A program made the position numbers and the translations under genes. Under the pieces are notes generated by a model that saw only the letters and a list, made by a program, of their open reading frames with translations, did not search any database and had not been told where the DNA came from. DNA of 64,000 nucleotides from Nocardia iowensis (GTDB lineage Bacteria > Actinomycetota > Actinomycetes > Mycobacteriales > Mycobacteriaceae): assembly GCF_019222765.1 (NCBI RefSeq), contig NZ_CP078145.1, positions 248,001 to 312,000 on the forward strand, in the 5' to 3' direction. Shown in pieces: positions 49,887 through 58,988 of the stretch (the first letter of the stretch is position 1; every line of letters begins with the position of its first letter).

Positions 49887-52799
49887 TCAGTGCTCGGTGG
49901 CTGATTTTGCTTGCGTGGCGGTGAGATTGGCTTGTACTCCGCCGGTGATCGGATGATCGGCACCAAGGAACTGCTGACAATCTCGCAATAAGGCTTCCAG
50001 CAATGGAACCGCTTTATCCGGTTGCCCCGCCGAGCTGTAGGCGTAAGCGAGGTTGTTGCGGGAGGTGAGGGTATGGGGGTGGTCGGGGCCGAGGACGCGT
50101 TGGCGGTCGGTGAGGGCGGCTTCGTAGAGGGGGATGGCTGTGTCCAGTTGCCCTGCCGACTGGTAGGCGTAAGCGAGGTTGTTGCGGGAGATAAGGGTAT
50201 CGGGGTGGTCGGAGCCGAGGACACGCTCGCAGCCGGTGAGGGTGGCTTCGTAGAGGGGGATGGCTTTATCCGGTTGCCCCGCCGAGCTGTAGGCGTAAGC
50301 GAGGTTGTTGCGGGAGGTGAGGGTATCGGGGTGGTCGGGGCCGAGGACGCGTTGGCGGTCGGTGAGGGTGGCTTCGAGGAGCGGGATGGCTTTGCCCAGC
50401 TGACCCGCCGACTCGTAGGCAGCAGCGAGGTTGTTGCGGGAGGAGAGCGTGTCGGGGTGGTCGGGGCCGAGGACGCGTTGGCGGTCGGTGAGGGTGGCTT
50501 CGTAGAGCGGGATGGCTGTGTCCAGTTGCCCTGCCGACTCGTAGGCGTAAGCGAGGTTGTTGCGGGCGGTGAGTGTGCCAGGGTGGTCGGGGCCGAGGAC
50601 GCGTTGGCGGTCGGTGAGGGTGGCTTCGTAGAGCGGGATGGCTTTGCCCAGCTGACCCGCCGACTCGTAGGCAGCAGCGAGGTTGTTGCGGGAGGAGAGG
50701 GTATCGGGGTGGTCGGGGCCGAGGACGCGTTGGCGGTCGGTGAGGGTGGCTTTGAGGAGCGGGATGGCTTTGCCCAGCTGACCCGCCGACCTGTAGGCAC
50801 CAGCGAGGTTGTTGCGGGAGGTGAGGGTATCGGGGTGGTCGGGGCCGAGGACGCGTTGGCGGTCGGTGAGGGTGGCTTCGTAGAGCGGGATGGCTTTGCC
50901 CAGCTGACCCGCCGAACTGTAGGCGTAAGCGAGGTTGTTGCGGGAGGTGAGGGTATGGGGGTGGTCGGGGCCGAGGACGCGTTGGCGGTCGGTGAGGGTG
51001 GCTTCGTAGAGGGGGATGGCTGTGTCCAGTTGCCCTGCCGACTGGTAGGCGTAAGCGAGGTTGTTGCGGGAGGTGAGGGTGTCGGGGTGGTCGGGGCCGA
51101 GGACGCGTTGGCGGTCGGTGAGGGTGGCTTCGTAGAGGGGGATGGCTGTGTCCAGTTGCCCTGCCGACTCGTAGGCAGCAGCGAGGTTGTTGCGCGAGGT
51201 GAGGGTATCGGGGTGGTCGGGGCCGAGGACGCGTTGGCGGTCGGTGAGGGTGGCTTCGAGGAGCGGGATGGCTTTGCCCAGCTGACCCGCCGACTCGTAG
51301 GTACCAGCGAGGTTGTTGCGGGACGTGAGGGTATCGGGGTGGTCGGAGCCTAGGACACGCTCGCAGTCGGTGAGGGTGGCTTCGTAGAGGGGGATGGCCG
51401 TGTCCAGTTGCCCTGCCGACTGGTAGGCGTAAGCGAGGTTGTTGCGGGAGGCGAGTGTGTGGGGGTGGTCACCGCCGAGAAGACGTCGACAGTCGGTGTG
51501 GGTTCGTTCGGCGAGTGTTAGTGATCGTGAGGTGTCGGTGGAGGCGGTCAGTTGGCGGACGGCCCAGGTTCGAGTGGCGAGTACTGGTTCGAGTAGTTGG
51601 CGCTTTGCGATTTCGGGTAGGCCGGTGTCCCAGATCGCCTCGATCTGCTCGGCTAGATGTGATCCCTGCTCACGCCGTGCCCATGCCTCTTCGCTGCCGA
51701 ACTGTGCCGGGGCAATGACGTCTAGCGCGTTTTGGACGAGAACATCTGTGGCATCGGCGGATTGAGCGCGTTCGCGGATTATCCGGGCGACGAGGCGGTG
51801 CATTATTACCGAATCGCCGGTGGTCGACCAGGACAGCAATGAGGCGGTCACGCAGCGCTCGATGGCTTCATCCAGGTGGCCGTGCGGATCTGGCAGCAGT
51901 GTTCTGGTTACCCCCGCAGGCGAGAGCATCGCCATCACTGTCAACAACCACGACACGATCGCGTCCACTGCGGGGGCTTCTGTGGCCGATTCGACAGTGT
52001 CGATGGACAGCAGGATCGCTTGAACTACCGACCGCGGATAGTCGTGGCCTGTCTTGCGCGCCAACACATCCGGCAGCAGCCGCTCACTCAGTAAATGCAG
52101 ATAGTGCGGGTAGTCCAGGCGTCGGCCGTCGATGGTCGCAGCCGCGCTCGACAACGCCAAAGGCAGATCGCCCAGCACGTCGGCGACTCGATCGGCTTCG
52201 GCGTCATCGGGCAGCCCGGTGGCACTACCGAGATAGGAGCGTGCTTCGCTACGGGTGAATCCTCGAAGCTCGATAGCCTTACCGAAACTGGTGAACGAAC
52301 GATCCGTCGTGGTCACGATGACCTGGACCCCGCCGGTGACAGGAAACAGCGGCCGCAGGCTGTCCGGATCGACGGCATTGTCATACACCAGCAACCCAAC
52401 CTCGGTACGACCCGACAGATAATCACGCAGGCGCTGAGCTGAAACCGCGGAATCGCCCTCACGATCGGCAACGCCGAATCGCTCAGCTATCTCGGCCAGT
52501 CCAGCGCGTGTCGTGTCAAGGGATTCGGCATTGATCCATCCCACGAAACCAGCACCACGCTCGACTTCGTCACGGGCAACGGCAGCAGCCAACTGCGTCT
52601 TCCCTACTCCCCGCATGCCAGTGACCACGACCGCCACTTGTGACTGCTCCAGTGTCTCCCGCAACTGATCCAACTCGACCCGGGTGATGAAATGGGTTGG
52701 CAACTGCGGTATTTCACCTACTATCACCCGTCCCTGCGCCTGCGGTGGATGGATTTGGTTGACTAGCACCACATCCCGTCCAGCGCGGATGCGTTCCAC
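49887..52799 (-). CDS. STAND NTPase (NB-ARC) with twelve TPR repeats
   Basis: This 970-residue protein has an NB-ARC ATPase: Walker A TGMRGVGKTQ (60-69), Walker B VGLLVYDN (about 134-141), the TTTDRSF sensor and LGDLPLALSSAA GxP motif, followed by a winged-helix-like region. From about residue 440 come twelve 42-residue TPR units of the kinesin-light-chain type (RVLGPDHPDTLTSRNNLA, then AYESAGQLDTAIPLYEATLT), nearly identical to one another. Such proteins oligomerise on ligand binding; many defend against phage. GTG 52799 has no ribosome site; the frame is open back to the upstream stop (52853), so coupling or a rare start there is possible. Confidence 0.9.
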   Translation of the reverse strand: MERIRAGRDVVLVNQIHPPQAQGRVIVGEIPQLPTHFITRVELDQLRETLEQSQVAVVVTGMRGVGKTQLAAAVARDEVERGAGFVGWINAESLDTTRAGLAEIAERFGVADREGDSAVSAQRLRDYLSGRTEVGLLVYDNAVDPDSLRPLFPVTGGVQVIVTTTDRSFTSFGKAIELRGFTRSEARSYLGSATGLPDDAEADRVADVLGDLPLALSSAAATIDGRRLDYPHYLHLLSERLLPDVLARKTGHDYPRSVVQAILLSIDTVESATEAPAVDAIVSWLLTVMAMLSPAGVTRTLLPDPHGHLDEAIERCVTASLLSWSTTGDSVIMHRLVARIIRERAQSADATDVLVQNALDVIAPAQFGSEEAWARREQGSHLAEQIEAIWDTGLPEIAKRQLLEPVLATRTWAVRQLTASTDTSRSLTLAERTHTDCRRLLGGDHPHTLASRNNLAYAYQSAGQLDTAIPLYEATLTDCERVLGSDHPDTLTSRNNLAGTYESAGQLGKAIPLLEATLTDRQRVLGPDHPDTLTSRNNLAAAYESAGQLDTAIPLYEATLTDRQRVLGPDHPDTLTSRNNLAYAYQSAGQLDTAIPLYEATLTDRQRVLGPDHPHTLTSRNNLAYAYSSAGQLGKAIPLYEATLTDRQRVLGPDHPDTLTSRNNLAGAYRSAGQLGKAIPLLKATLTDRQRVLGPDHPDTLSSRNNLAAAYESAGQLGKAIPLYEATLTDRQRVLGPDHPGTLTARNNLAYAYESAGQLDTAIPLYEATLTDRQRVLGPDHPDTLSSRNNLAAAYESAGQLGKAIPLLEATLTDRQRVLGPDHPDTLTSRNNLAYAYSSAGQPDKAIPLYEATLTGCERVLGSDHPDTLISRNNLAYAYQSAGQLDTAIPLYEAALTDRQRVLGPDHPHTLTSRNNLAYAYSSAGQPDKAVPLLEALLRDCQQFLGADHPITGGVQANLTATQAKSATEH
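49900..51480. repeat. Tandem 126-bp coding repeats (TPR units)
   Basis: About twelve and a half head-to-tail 126-base units, many over 90 percent alike by eye, encode the TPR array. The near identity implies recent expansion or gene conversion, and copy number should vary between strains. Confidence 0.88.
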
Positions 52800-52852
52800 G
52801 TGGTGGGAGGCGAGACCTTCTGGCGGCGCGGGACCAAGAGCTGTCGCCGCGC

Positions 52853-53227
52853 TCAGGAAGGGTCCGGTCCCTCACCTGCTCCGGCAGCCACATCGGTGAT
52901 ATCGACATCTCGACGGAACCGGCCCTTACCCAGCCGCACTCCATCGCCGGTGGATCGGACACCCTGAATCCGGAACCCCCGCGCCTTGACCGTGCCCAAA
53001 TCCACCCCTACCGGGGGACGATCCGGCTGTGGTGAATGATCGCTGCGGCGGTACAGCCATAGCGAGGCCACGAAACCGACCACGGTCAACACCGCGACAG
53101 CAACCCACAACCACCGTGACTCGACGCTGCTGGTGGCGAGATTCACCACCACCGCCAGCGCTGTCGAGACCACCGCTGTCATCGCCGTCGGAGCTGCGAC
53201 CCGTCGCACCATCGAATCATCCGCCAC
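52853..53227 (-). CDS. Two-span membrane partner of the STAND protein
   Basis: The 124-residue protein has two hydrophobic helices (AMTAVVSTALAVVVNLA and WLWVAVAVLTVVGFVASLWLY) and a cytosolic C-terminus (DLGTVKARGFRIQGVRSTGDGVRLGKG). GTG 53227 has GGGGAGG upstream (GTG 53230 and ATG 53212 also in frame). Its stop touches the possible start region of the STAND gene, so they are one operon. A small membrane protein upstream of an NB-ARC sensor would fit an effector or anchor; this is inference. Confidence 0.65.
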   Translation of the reverse strand: MADDSMVRRVAAPTAMTAVVSTALAVVVNLATSSVESRWLWVAVAVLTVVGFVASLWLYRRSDHSPQPDRPPVGVDLGTVKARGFRIQGVRSTGDGVRLGKGRFRRDVDITDVAAGAGEGPDPS

Positions 53228-53930
53228 CACAGCCTCCCCTTTCCAGCAGCACACGGGATCTCGTTCCGCACCAGCCTTGACACAAACAAACTCACCGAAG
53301 CCAGCGCAGGTCAGATACTGGCTCAATCGTAGAGATGACACCCCAATTCCACATGCATTCGCACAACCCACACACCCGCTGACAGCCTGCCTACGACCAA
53401 TGCACGTCACCCGCTCATCAGCACGAGCGTACGTTTGGATCGCAACCCCCGAAATACAATGCTGGACAAACGATCAGGGGGACTGATGTCACTGGCGTCT
53501 CTGTCGCTGGATGTCAGACTTAGCTCCTCCTGACCGGCCGACCAACACCAGTCGGTGCTGTCCATGACGGCGCGCGGATGCCCGCGCAACGGCAATACCG
53601 CGCGTTCGCCCCTCACGCCACCGGTTCGCTCCATGAGGGTCCTCCCCGGCCGGGATGCGGTGCCCGGGCCGCAAGTTCGAAAGGCGCCCGTGAATATTTA
53701 CCGTCAAGCGAGTGATCATCTCCGATGGATGCCCAACGACCCCGTGATGCGCGACCATCCCTCAGCTACCTGCGGATCTGCGCCCCAAGATCGTCGTTGT
53801 CTCTAGTCGCGGCAATGTAGCCCTGCTGATGTAATTCGATCGCCACTGCGTCCGTCACTTTCCAGAGCATTGTCCCGATGTTCTTGGTGACGTACGTGAT
53901 TAACCGACCACGGTGAAGTCTGCCCCGTCC
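53228..53930. other. Spacer upstream of the STAND operon
   Basis: About 700 bases, less GC-rich than the flanks. No gene is convincing. The best short frame is leftward 53766-53870 (34 codons, MLWKVTDAVAIELHQQGYIA), possibly a relic or a small peptide gene. Confidence 0.4.
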
Positions 53931-54830
53931 TCAACATGGCATACAGCCCTGGTGCCCATCCTCGGCGGCGATGGACAGGAGGCGGTAGCTCACCTGTATC
54001 TGTCCCTCGGCGGTGCGATACATCGACGAGCCGATGAGTGCCTTGACCTTTCGCCCGAGCAATGGAGGAAGGCACGGAAGGGCGGACTCGACTACCGATC
54101 CGTAGATGTCGCTGTCTCCTGGGTCGTCAGAACTGACGAGATAGAACATTCGGCGGCCCGTCCTGCTGGCGTCGAGAATGCCGGTGCTCGTGGTGGTTTC
54201 TTTAGCCAGAGGCTCGTCCAGCAGGGGGGAGTTGAGCAGGGCGAGTGCGTGCTCGCGGGACACCAACGAACGGTCCTCGCCCACGGAGGACTGGATCTCG
54301 ATCCCCAGCGATCTGTTCGTCTCGGCTATCACCGAGATCACTAACCCGACGGCTGATCGCAAGGTGCTCGGCAGCGACTGCAACGTTTCCACTGTCAGCC
54401 AGTCGTCGGCTTTCGAAGGAAGCGTCTGGCACAACTCCAACGCCGCGCGCACGCTCGACGCGTGACTGGCCTCGGGACGGTGGTCCGCTGTCCAGGGTTC
54501 CGGCGGGAGTCCGAAAACCATCATGTGGCGCGTCATCACGAGCCGGGTGACCTCGGGCACGAGCGACTGGTCGAGATCGTGGATCGTGCAGGCGGTGTGC
54601 GGGGCGATGCTGTGGTGGACGAACAGCGCGGTCGCGCTGGTCAGTGCGAGGACGATCTTCGTCGCATCGCGGGGGGAGACGCTGTCATCGGAGTCCACGA
54701 TCAGCCGCGGGTGAGTCTCTGGGAAGTATTGCGCCTCAGCGGCCCAGAGTGAGGATCTGAGCAATTCGTCGACCATGCTGCCGCTTTGGTGGCGCGCCAT
54801 GGCTTGTCGAAAAGGGGTGTTGTCTACCAC
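53931..54830 (-). CDS. Unknown protein coupled to a DUF6932-like gene
   Basis: The 299-residue protein is mainly helical and I recognise no domain. Visible features: ETHPRLIVDSDDSVSPRDATKIVLALTSATALFVHH near the N-terminus, a middle with DWLTVETLQSLPSTLRSAVGLVISV, and a C-terminal block YLVSSDDPGDSDIYGSVVESALPCLPPLLGRKVKAL. GTG 54830 has GGAGG at four bases and overlaps the upstream stop by seven bases, so the two proteins are made together. The longer open frame upstream is the shadow of that gene. Composition is slightly less GC-rich than core genes. Confidence 0.7.
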   Translation of the reverse strand: MVDNTPFRQAMARHQSGSMVDELLRSSLWAAEAQYFPETHPRLIVDSDDSVSPRDATKIVLALTSATALFVHHSIAPHTACTIHDLDQSLVPEVTRLVMTRHMMVFGLPPEPWTADHRPEASHASSVRAALELCQTLPSKADDWLTVETLQSLPSTLRSAVGLVISVIAETNRSLGIEIQSSVGEDRSLVSREHALALLNSPLLDEPLAKETTTSTGILDASRTGRRMFYLVSSDDPGDSDIYGSVVESALPCLPPLLGRKVKALIGSSMYRTAEGQIQVSYRLLSIAAEDGHQGCMPC

Positions 54831-55348
54831 GGCACCTCCACGAACCCTCGGTCGGCGAGCGCGGCCTCCTCCGCGCCATGTCCGGTAGCCCACCCGCGTA
54901 GCCACTCCTGCTTGTCGGTGTCGGTGCCCAGGTACGCGGCGATGTGAAAGCCGACAGGATGAACGGCGTCGAGGTAAGAGCTCGTGCGTGCGTCTCCACC
55001 GACGACCACATCGCGCATCGTGAACAGCTTTCTCAACCGGCTGCGCCTTTCCCCTGTCAGCAACTCCAACTCGGCCAGGTTTGCGGGAAACACGGCCAGC
55101 GTCAACGCCGGACCCCGCCCAACACCGGGTTGGCCGTCGCGGGTGACGAAGCATCCATCAAGCCAAATGTGTCCCCTGGTCATGAATTCCCGCAACTGGC
55201 CCAGGTAGGCTTGCAACCCGTAATAGACCACCTGGCGGGTATCGGAGTGCTTCGCGTCGATCACGAGCCGCTCGTGAACCTCAGCCATAGTTGCCGGCCA
55301 GCACCCGAATGGAAGTAGCCCCTCGGCAGTCCAGTCCGGTAACCCCAT
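54824..55348 (-). CDS. Possible DUF6932-type (nucleotidyltransferase-like) protein
   Basis: This 174-residue protein starts MGLPDWTAEGLLPFGCWPATMAEVHERLV and contains LGQLREFMTRGHIWLDGCFVT, resembling DUF6932, whose members share LPPGxHxATxxE and a WLDGSFVT nucleotidyltransferase-like GS motif. Here Cys replaces Ser and the usual following acidic pair is not obvious (RDGQPGVGRG), so catalysis is doubtful. ATG 55348 is the first gene of a coupled pair. Toxin-antitoxin or abortive-infection nucleotidyltransferase sets are often arranged like this; here that is only a hypothesis. Confidence 0.55.
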   Translation of the reverse strand: MGLPDWTAEGLLPFGCWPATMAEVHERLVIDAKHSDTRQVVYYGLQAYLGQLREFMTRGHIWLDGCFVTRDGQPGVGRGPALTLAVFPANLAELELLTGERRSRLRKLFTMRDVVVGGDARTSSYLDAVHPVGFHIAAYLGTDTDKQEWLRGWATGHGAEEAALADRGFVEVPW

Positions 55349-55610
55349 GTTGTCCCCCTTGTCGTCGTTCCGTCAACCGGGCGCGTCTGCCTGCACCAGG
55401 TAAACGACCTGGAACAGTGCGGAGCGATAGACTTCGAATGCGTTTCGATTGATGCGCTTAAATCGGTATCTGTCGAACTCCGAAGTCCTGGAGTCCCGGC
55501 CCGATTGGCTGCAACTGCGTGAAGCGTTCCCCGAGATGGCTTCGACCAGAGCGGCGTTACCAGCCGCTAACACACCACCTACCGCCCCGCCGAAATTCTC
55601 GATATCAACA

Positions 55611-56321
55611 TCACCACTGTCCAGACCTTCCGTTTCTCGAAACTTGAACAGAGTGCGATGTCAGGAGCATTTCGGCGAGCGCCTCCGGGTCGGTCAGCAT
55701 TACGTCATGTGGGCCGTCCAATGCGAGAGTCTGGTATCCCACGGCCTCCCCGAACCGGGCGAAGGGGTATATCTGTGGCAGGCAGTAGATGGCAGTTCCA
55801 GGAATACGGTCGATAGCGCCGGTCAGTCGCGTCGGTTCGGTGAACGTGCGCATCGTCTGGGGGATCAGACGTGAGGTCAGCCAGACCGCGGGGTCGTTGT
55901 CGACGATGCCGAACGTATCCGGCGGCGGTGCTGGGATCTGCCATCCGCCACCGGGCGTCTCGACCGCGGTGCTGATCGCTGCGGCGACGGGGTCGCCGCC
56001 AAGGTCGAGCAAGCTGACACCGTCGGCCCCTGCCCAGCCGTCCACGAGGATGACGTGGTCGACTGCGTCGGCTCGCGCGTCGGCGGCTTCCCGGACCACC
56101 AGTCCCGAGTAGCTGTGCCCGACTAACACAACCTTGTCCTCCTCGGGAACGGTGTCGATGGCCGCGACCACTGCGGCGGCGTGGTCGTGCAACCCGTGGT
56201 CGCCATCAGCGCTGAGATTTGGAGTGAGGGTGTGCACACCACCGGCGCGCAATAACGGGATGACCCGATCCCATGCCCATGGGCCATGCCAGGCGCCGTG
56301 TACGAGAACAAACGTGATCAC
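55611..56321 (-). CDS. Alpha/beta hydrolase
   Basis: This 236-residue hydrolase has TFVLVHGAWHGPWAWDRVI (HG oxyanion motif), VVLVGHSYSGLV with the nucleophile Ser, and LDGPHDVMLTDPEALAEML with the catalytic His. It matches the short salicylate-esterase/hydroxynitrile-lyase-like or EstC-like group. GTG 56321 has AAGGAGA eight bases upstream and overlaps the stop of the small upstream gene (GTGA). Confidence 0.9.
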   Translation of the reverse strand: MITFVLVHGAWHGPWAWDRVIPLLRAGGVHTLTPNLSADGDHGLHDHAAAVVAAIDTVPEEDKVVLVGHSYSGLVVREAADARADAVDHVILVDGWAGADGVSLLDLGGDPVAAAISTAVETPGGGWQIPAPPPDTFGIVDNDPAVWLTSRLIPQTMRTFTEPTRLTGAIDRIPGTAIYCLPQIYPFARFGEAVGYQTLALDGPHDVMLTDPEALAEMLLTSHSVQVSRNGRSGQW

Positions 56322-56563
56322 TGGTGATTCTCCTTGCGTAGCAGGGGCAGAACCTGGCGGACGCGCTCCTCCAGGTCATTTGTTGTGACCCTCGGCGGCC
56401 GGGCGTGACGGCAGGTGGGAACCATCTGGCGTGGGATGCCTTCCGTAGCTGAACTTCTCGTGTCCACCACGACACGCCAGTCAGGGGCAGCACCGCTCAC
56501 GGACAGGGACGGGTCGACCCCGTCGAAGGCGATAGATTGCACCCTGAATGATTTGATGCACAC
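56318..56563 (-). CDS. Small unknown protein coupled to the hydrolase
   Basis: This 81-residue frame (VCIKSFRVQSIAFDGVDPSLSVSG..., ending RVRQVLPLLRKENHQ) is supported by GGAG six bases before GTG 56563 and by its four-base GTGA overlap with the hydrolase start. I recognise no family. The C-terminal charged helix (TTNDLEERVRQVL) is typical of real proteins. Confidence 0.45.
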   Translation of the reverse strand: MCIKSFRVQSIAFDGVDPSLSVSGAAPDWRVVVDTRSSATEGIPRQMVPTCRHARPPRVTTNDLEERVRQVLPLLRKENHQ

Positions 56564-56733
56564 GACAAACTCCAGTGGCAGCTGACGTGAGCAGCGCAGT
56601 CGACCGCCCACGAAAGGCTAAGTAGCGACGCAGGAACGGATATCGACACGTTCCGCGTAACCCCCTGGAGGGAGTGCAACCCGAACAATAGCCGAACTGC
56701 GTCACTGCGCGCCAGGTATCGCGCGGGCCCATC

Positions 56734-57843
56734 TCAGGGAACAGGATTGCCGACTGGTCTGAACAACATCGCGCGAAAACGCGGAAGCGCGTGCGGGATT
56801 GGCACCCAGGAGATCTGCACTGCTTGCCAGCCGCCGCTCACCGTCAGCAGTCGGAAAGTTCTCTCCGCAGTTTCGATGCGCCCCTCCGCCAGGTCTAGGT
56901 AGGTCTGGCGATTGGATGCTCGATCGTCGGGGTGTACGAGGTGGGTGTTGGTAAGGTTAAAAGTCGACCGGCGATCGGTCGGATCTGTGTCGTGGGACTG
57001 TGGATGATGGCGCCATGCGATCTCTGGCAGTGGCGGGGTCAGCCATTCCAGGATCTGCATCGTCAGAAGGTCCATCAGCGCGGTGGTACCACCGAGCAGG
57101 GCCGCCGCCGCATCGTTGTGGTAGGTCGGCAGCACGATTCCCGGCTTCCGGTCCTCCTCGATTTGTAACAGCAACGCCCGCAGTCGATTCCGCGCATGGT
57201 ATCGAAATGTGCCGAAGATGCGAGTGGTGTGGGCATCGTCTGGGGTGAGTACCCGCATCGGTCCCTCCCACACCGTATCGGGATTCGGATCCAGCACGGC
57301 GGTCATCAACTGGTCGCGCTCCTCGCACTCGATGATCCGCGACAGGAACCACGCGCCGTGCAGCAGCCGGTGCCGCGCCGGGAGAACCGCCCCGCCTCGG
57401 CCACCGCTCATCAATGTCCATTCCCCGCCGTCCCACACGAAAGCATCGATCGGTGGTGGCTCATCGCGCCCGGGTCGCCGCCTGGGGCCTGCCCACAACT
57501 GCACCGCGAGGGTCTCGTCGTCGGGGCCGGGAACCGGTATTGCCAATATCTCACGATCTCCTCCGCGGACCCGCAAGTCGCGGCTGGCCGGTCGGTTGCT
57601 CGAAAGCACCTGGGCGATAGCGCTATTCGCGGCCGCAGCAAGGGAGTTGGGGCGAATCGCGCGGATCAGCGAACGCTCCCGAGCGATCCCCTCGTCCAGC
57701 GTGGACGACAACGCTCTATCCGGGTCCGCAGCATCAACCAGGAACCACATGCTAGCCTCCCGTCCCATATTGGCGTCCACTGCTCGCCACAACCGCCAGC
57801 TGCGGCCGATCCGCACCGAGGCGCCACCGCGGGCCTCATGCAT
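56734..57843 (-). CDS. PAS-like regulatory protein (Rv3651-like)
   Basis: The roughly 369-residue protein begins RIGRSWRLWRAVDANM and MWFLVDAADPDRAL and ends with a PAS-like core (HLVHPDDRASNRQTYLDLAEGRIETAERTFRLL, then WQAVQISWVPIP). The order resembles the mycobacterial Rv3651 group, which has PAS-like domains and no enzymatic output. The start is uncertain: ATG 57843 leaves 59 bases to the divergent esterase gene; ATG 57900 would abut it. It may sense a small molecule through the PAS-like fold. Confidence 0.68.
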   Translation of the reverse strand: MHEARGGASVRIGRSWRLWRAVDANMGREASMWFLVDAADPDRALSSTLDEGIARERSLIRAIRPNSLAAAANSAIAQVLSSNRPASRDLRVRGGDREILAIPVPGPDDETLAVQLWAGPRRRPGRDEPPPIDAFVWDGGEWTLMSGGRGGAVLPARHRLLHGAWFLSRIIECEERDQLMTAVLDPNPDTVWEGPMRVLTPDDAHTTRIFGTFRYHARNRLRALLLQIEEDRKPGIVLPTYHNDAAAALLGGTTALMDLLTMQILEWLTPPLPEIAWRHHPQSHDTDPTDRRSTFNLTNTHLVHPDDRASNRQTYLDLAEGRIETAERTFRLLTVSGGWQAVQISWVPIPHALPRFRAMLFRPVGNPVP

Positions 57844-57902
57844 CGGCGAAGTGGCGTTCAGAACCCTGTACTGTATCGCCAAAATTCGACACACTGTCAT
57901 AC

Positions 57903-58823
57903 GTGGAGCCAAAAGCGCAGCACAACAACGCCGTTCGTGCCGATCAACACTTCCTCGATCACGAGCACCGTCGCCGCAGGTACACCCTCGTGCGTCGAGC
58001 AGCCGGAACGACACCGGGAGCTGCACTGATCATGGTGCTGCACGGGACTGCGCAAAGCGGTGAGTCGGTACACGAGCGCCACAGCGGCCTGATCTTCGAT
58101 GAGCTCGCGCGCACAGGCAACGCCGTCATCGCCTACCCGAGCGCGGTGCGACGCGAGTGGAACGGTGCCCGCAAGGCGGTCATGCTCTCGCCAGCAGTGA
58201 AAACCATCGACGATGTCGGCTTCCTGAGTTCGCTGATCAGCGAAATCACTGCACGCTGCCCCGTCGACGCCGAGCGGGTGCTCGTCATTGGTTACTCACT
58301 CGGCGGCCACATGGCGATCCGTCTCGTCCACGACGCCCCCGAACTGTTGGTCGGGGCGATGCTGATCGGTACCAACCAACCCGCACCCGGCAACCTCGAA
58401 AGCGCGGGTAGGTCAGCAACGCCGCTGCCGATGGTGCTGATCCACGGCACTGCCGATCCGTGGGCTCCCTACGACGGCGGTGTGATCAGTTGGCGCGGGC
58501 ACTTCCCCAAGGGGGAGCACTTGTCGGCACTGCAGACCGCCGAATACTTTGCCGCCCGAAACGGAATCAACGTCGAACCCAGCATTGAATGGCTACCTGG
58601 CAAACCTGCACCCACCGAGCTCGGCAGCGTCAGCCGCACCGAGTACCGGCAAATCGGCTGCCCGTCGGTGCGTCTCTACAGCATCGTGGGCGGCGGCCAC
58701 CAGATCCCAGGACACCGGCATGTGTGGCCGTGGCTCTTTGGGATATCGCCTAGCACCCTGTCTGCGGCCAGCGTCGCCGCAGAGTTCCTCGGGATCACGC
58801 TCCGCTCTGATGAGAAACGCTGA
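57903..58823 (+). CDS. LpqC/polyhydroxybutyrate-depolymerase-like esterase
   Basis: This 306-residue alpha/beta hydrolase has MVLHGTAQSGESVHE (HG oxyanion), VLVIGYSLGGHMAIRLVHDAP with the nucleophile Ser in GYSLGG, GTADPWAPYDGG near the acid and GGGHQIPGHRH with the catalytic His. These fit the LpqC/PHB depolymerase family, but no signal peptide is visible, so it may be cytosolic. GTG 57903 is the first in-frame start; it is divergent from the PAS-like gene. Confidence 0.85.
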   Translation: MEPKAQHNNAVRADQHFLDHEHRRRRYTLVRRAAGTTPGAALIMVLHGTAQSGESVHERHSGLIFDELARTGNAVIAYPSAVRREWNGARKAVMLSPAVKTIDDVGFLSSLISEITARCPVDAERVLVIGYSLGGHMAIRLVHDAPELLVGAMLIGTNQPAPGNLESAGRSATPLPMVLIHGTADPWAPYDGGVISWRGHFPKGEHLSALQTAEYFAARNGINVEPSIEWLPGKPAPTELGSVSRTEYRQIGCPSVRLYSIVGGGHQIPGHRHVWPWLFGISPSTLSAASVAAEFLGITLRSDEKR

Positions 58824-58988
58824 GCAGCAACCTTACTCGTCACGCAGGATGGTATAGCGCCGGGCAACGTGCGACCGAGCTCGGCACGCGACCAGCCCTC
58901 GGCAACGGTGTGCCGCACGGACGCAGCCTGGGTCTGCGCAGACAGCTGCTGTTGGTTGTATTTCCAATCGAGCTTCGACCGCGAAGCT

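Noticed and set aside
49723..49956. Small rightward membrane protein (MTKYWSGLLSAGG...)
   Set aside because: Overlaps the end of the STAND gene by 70 bases, lacks a ribosome site and has weak coding character.
50022..51353. Long rightward frame with VGVSEVVAGGEG repeats opposite the TPR array
   Set aside because: It is the antisense image of the 126-bp coding repeats; the other strand encodes a coherent NB-ARC/TPR protein.
49900..51480. CRISPR-like or satellite array
   Set aside because: The units are 126 bases without spacers and encode TPR motifs in frame.
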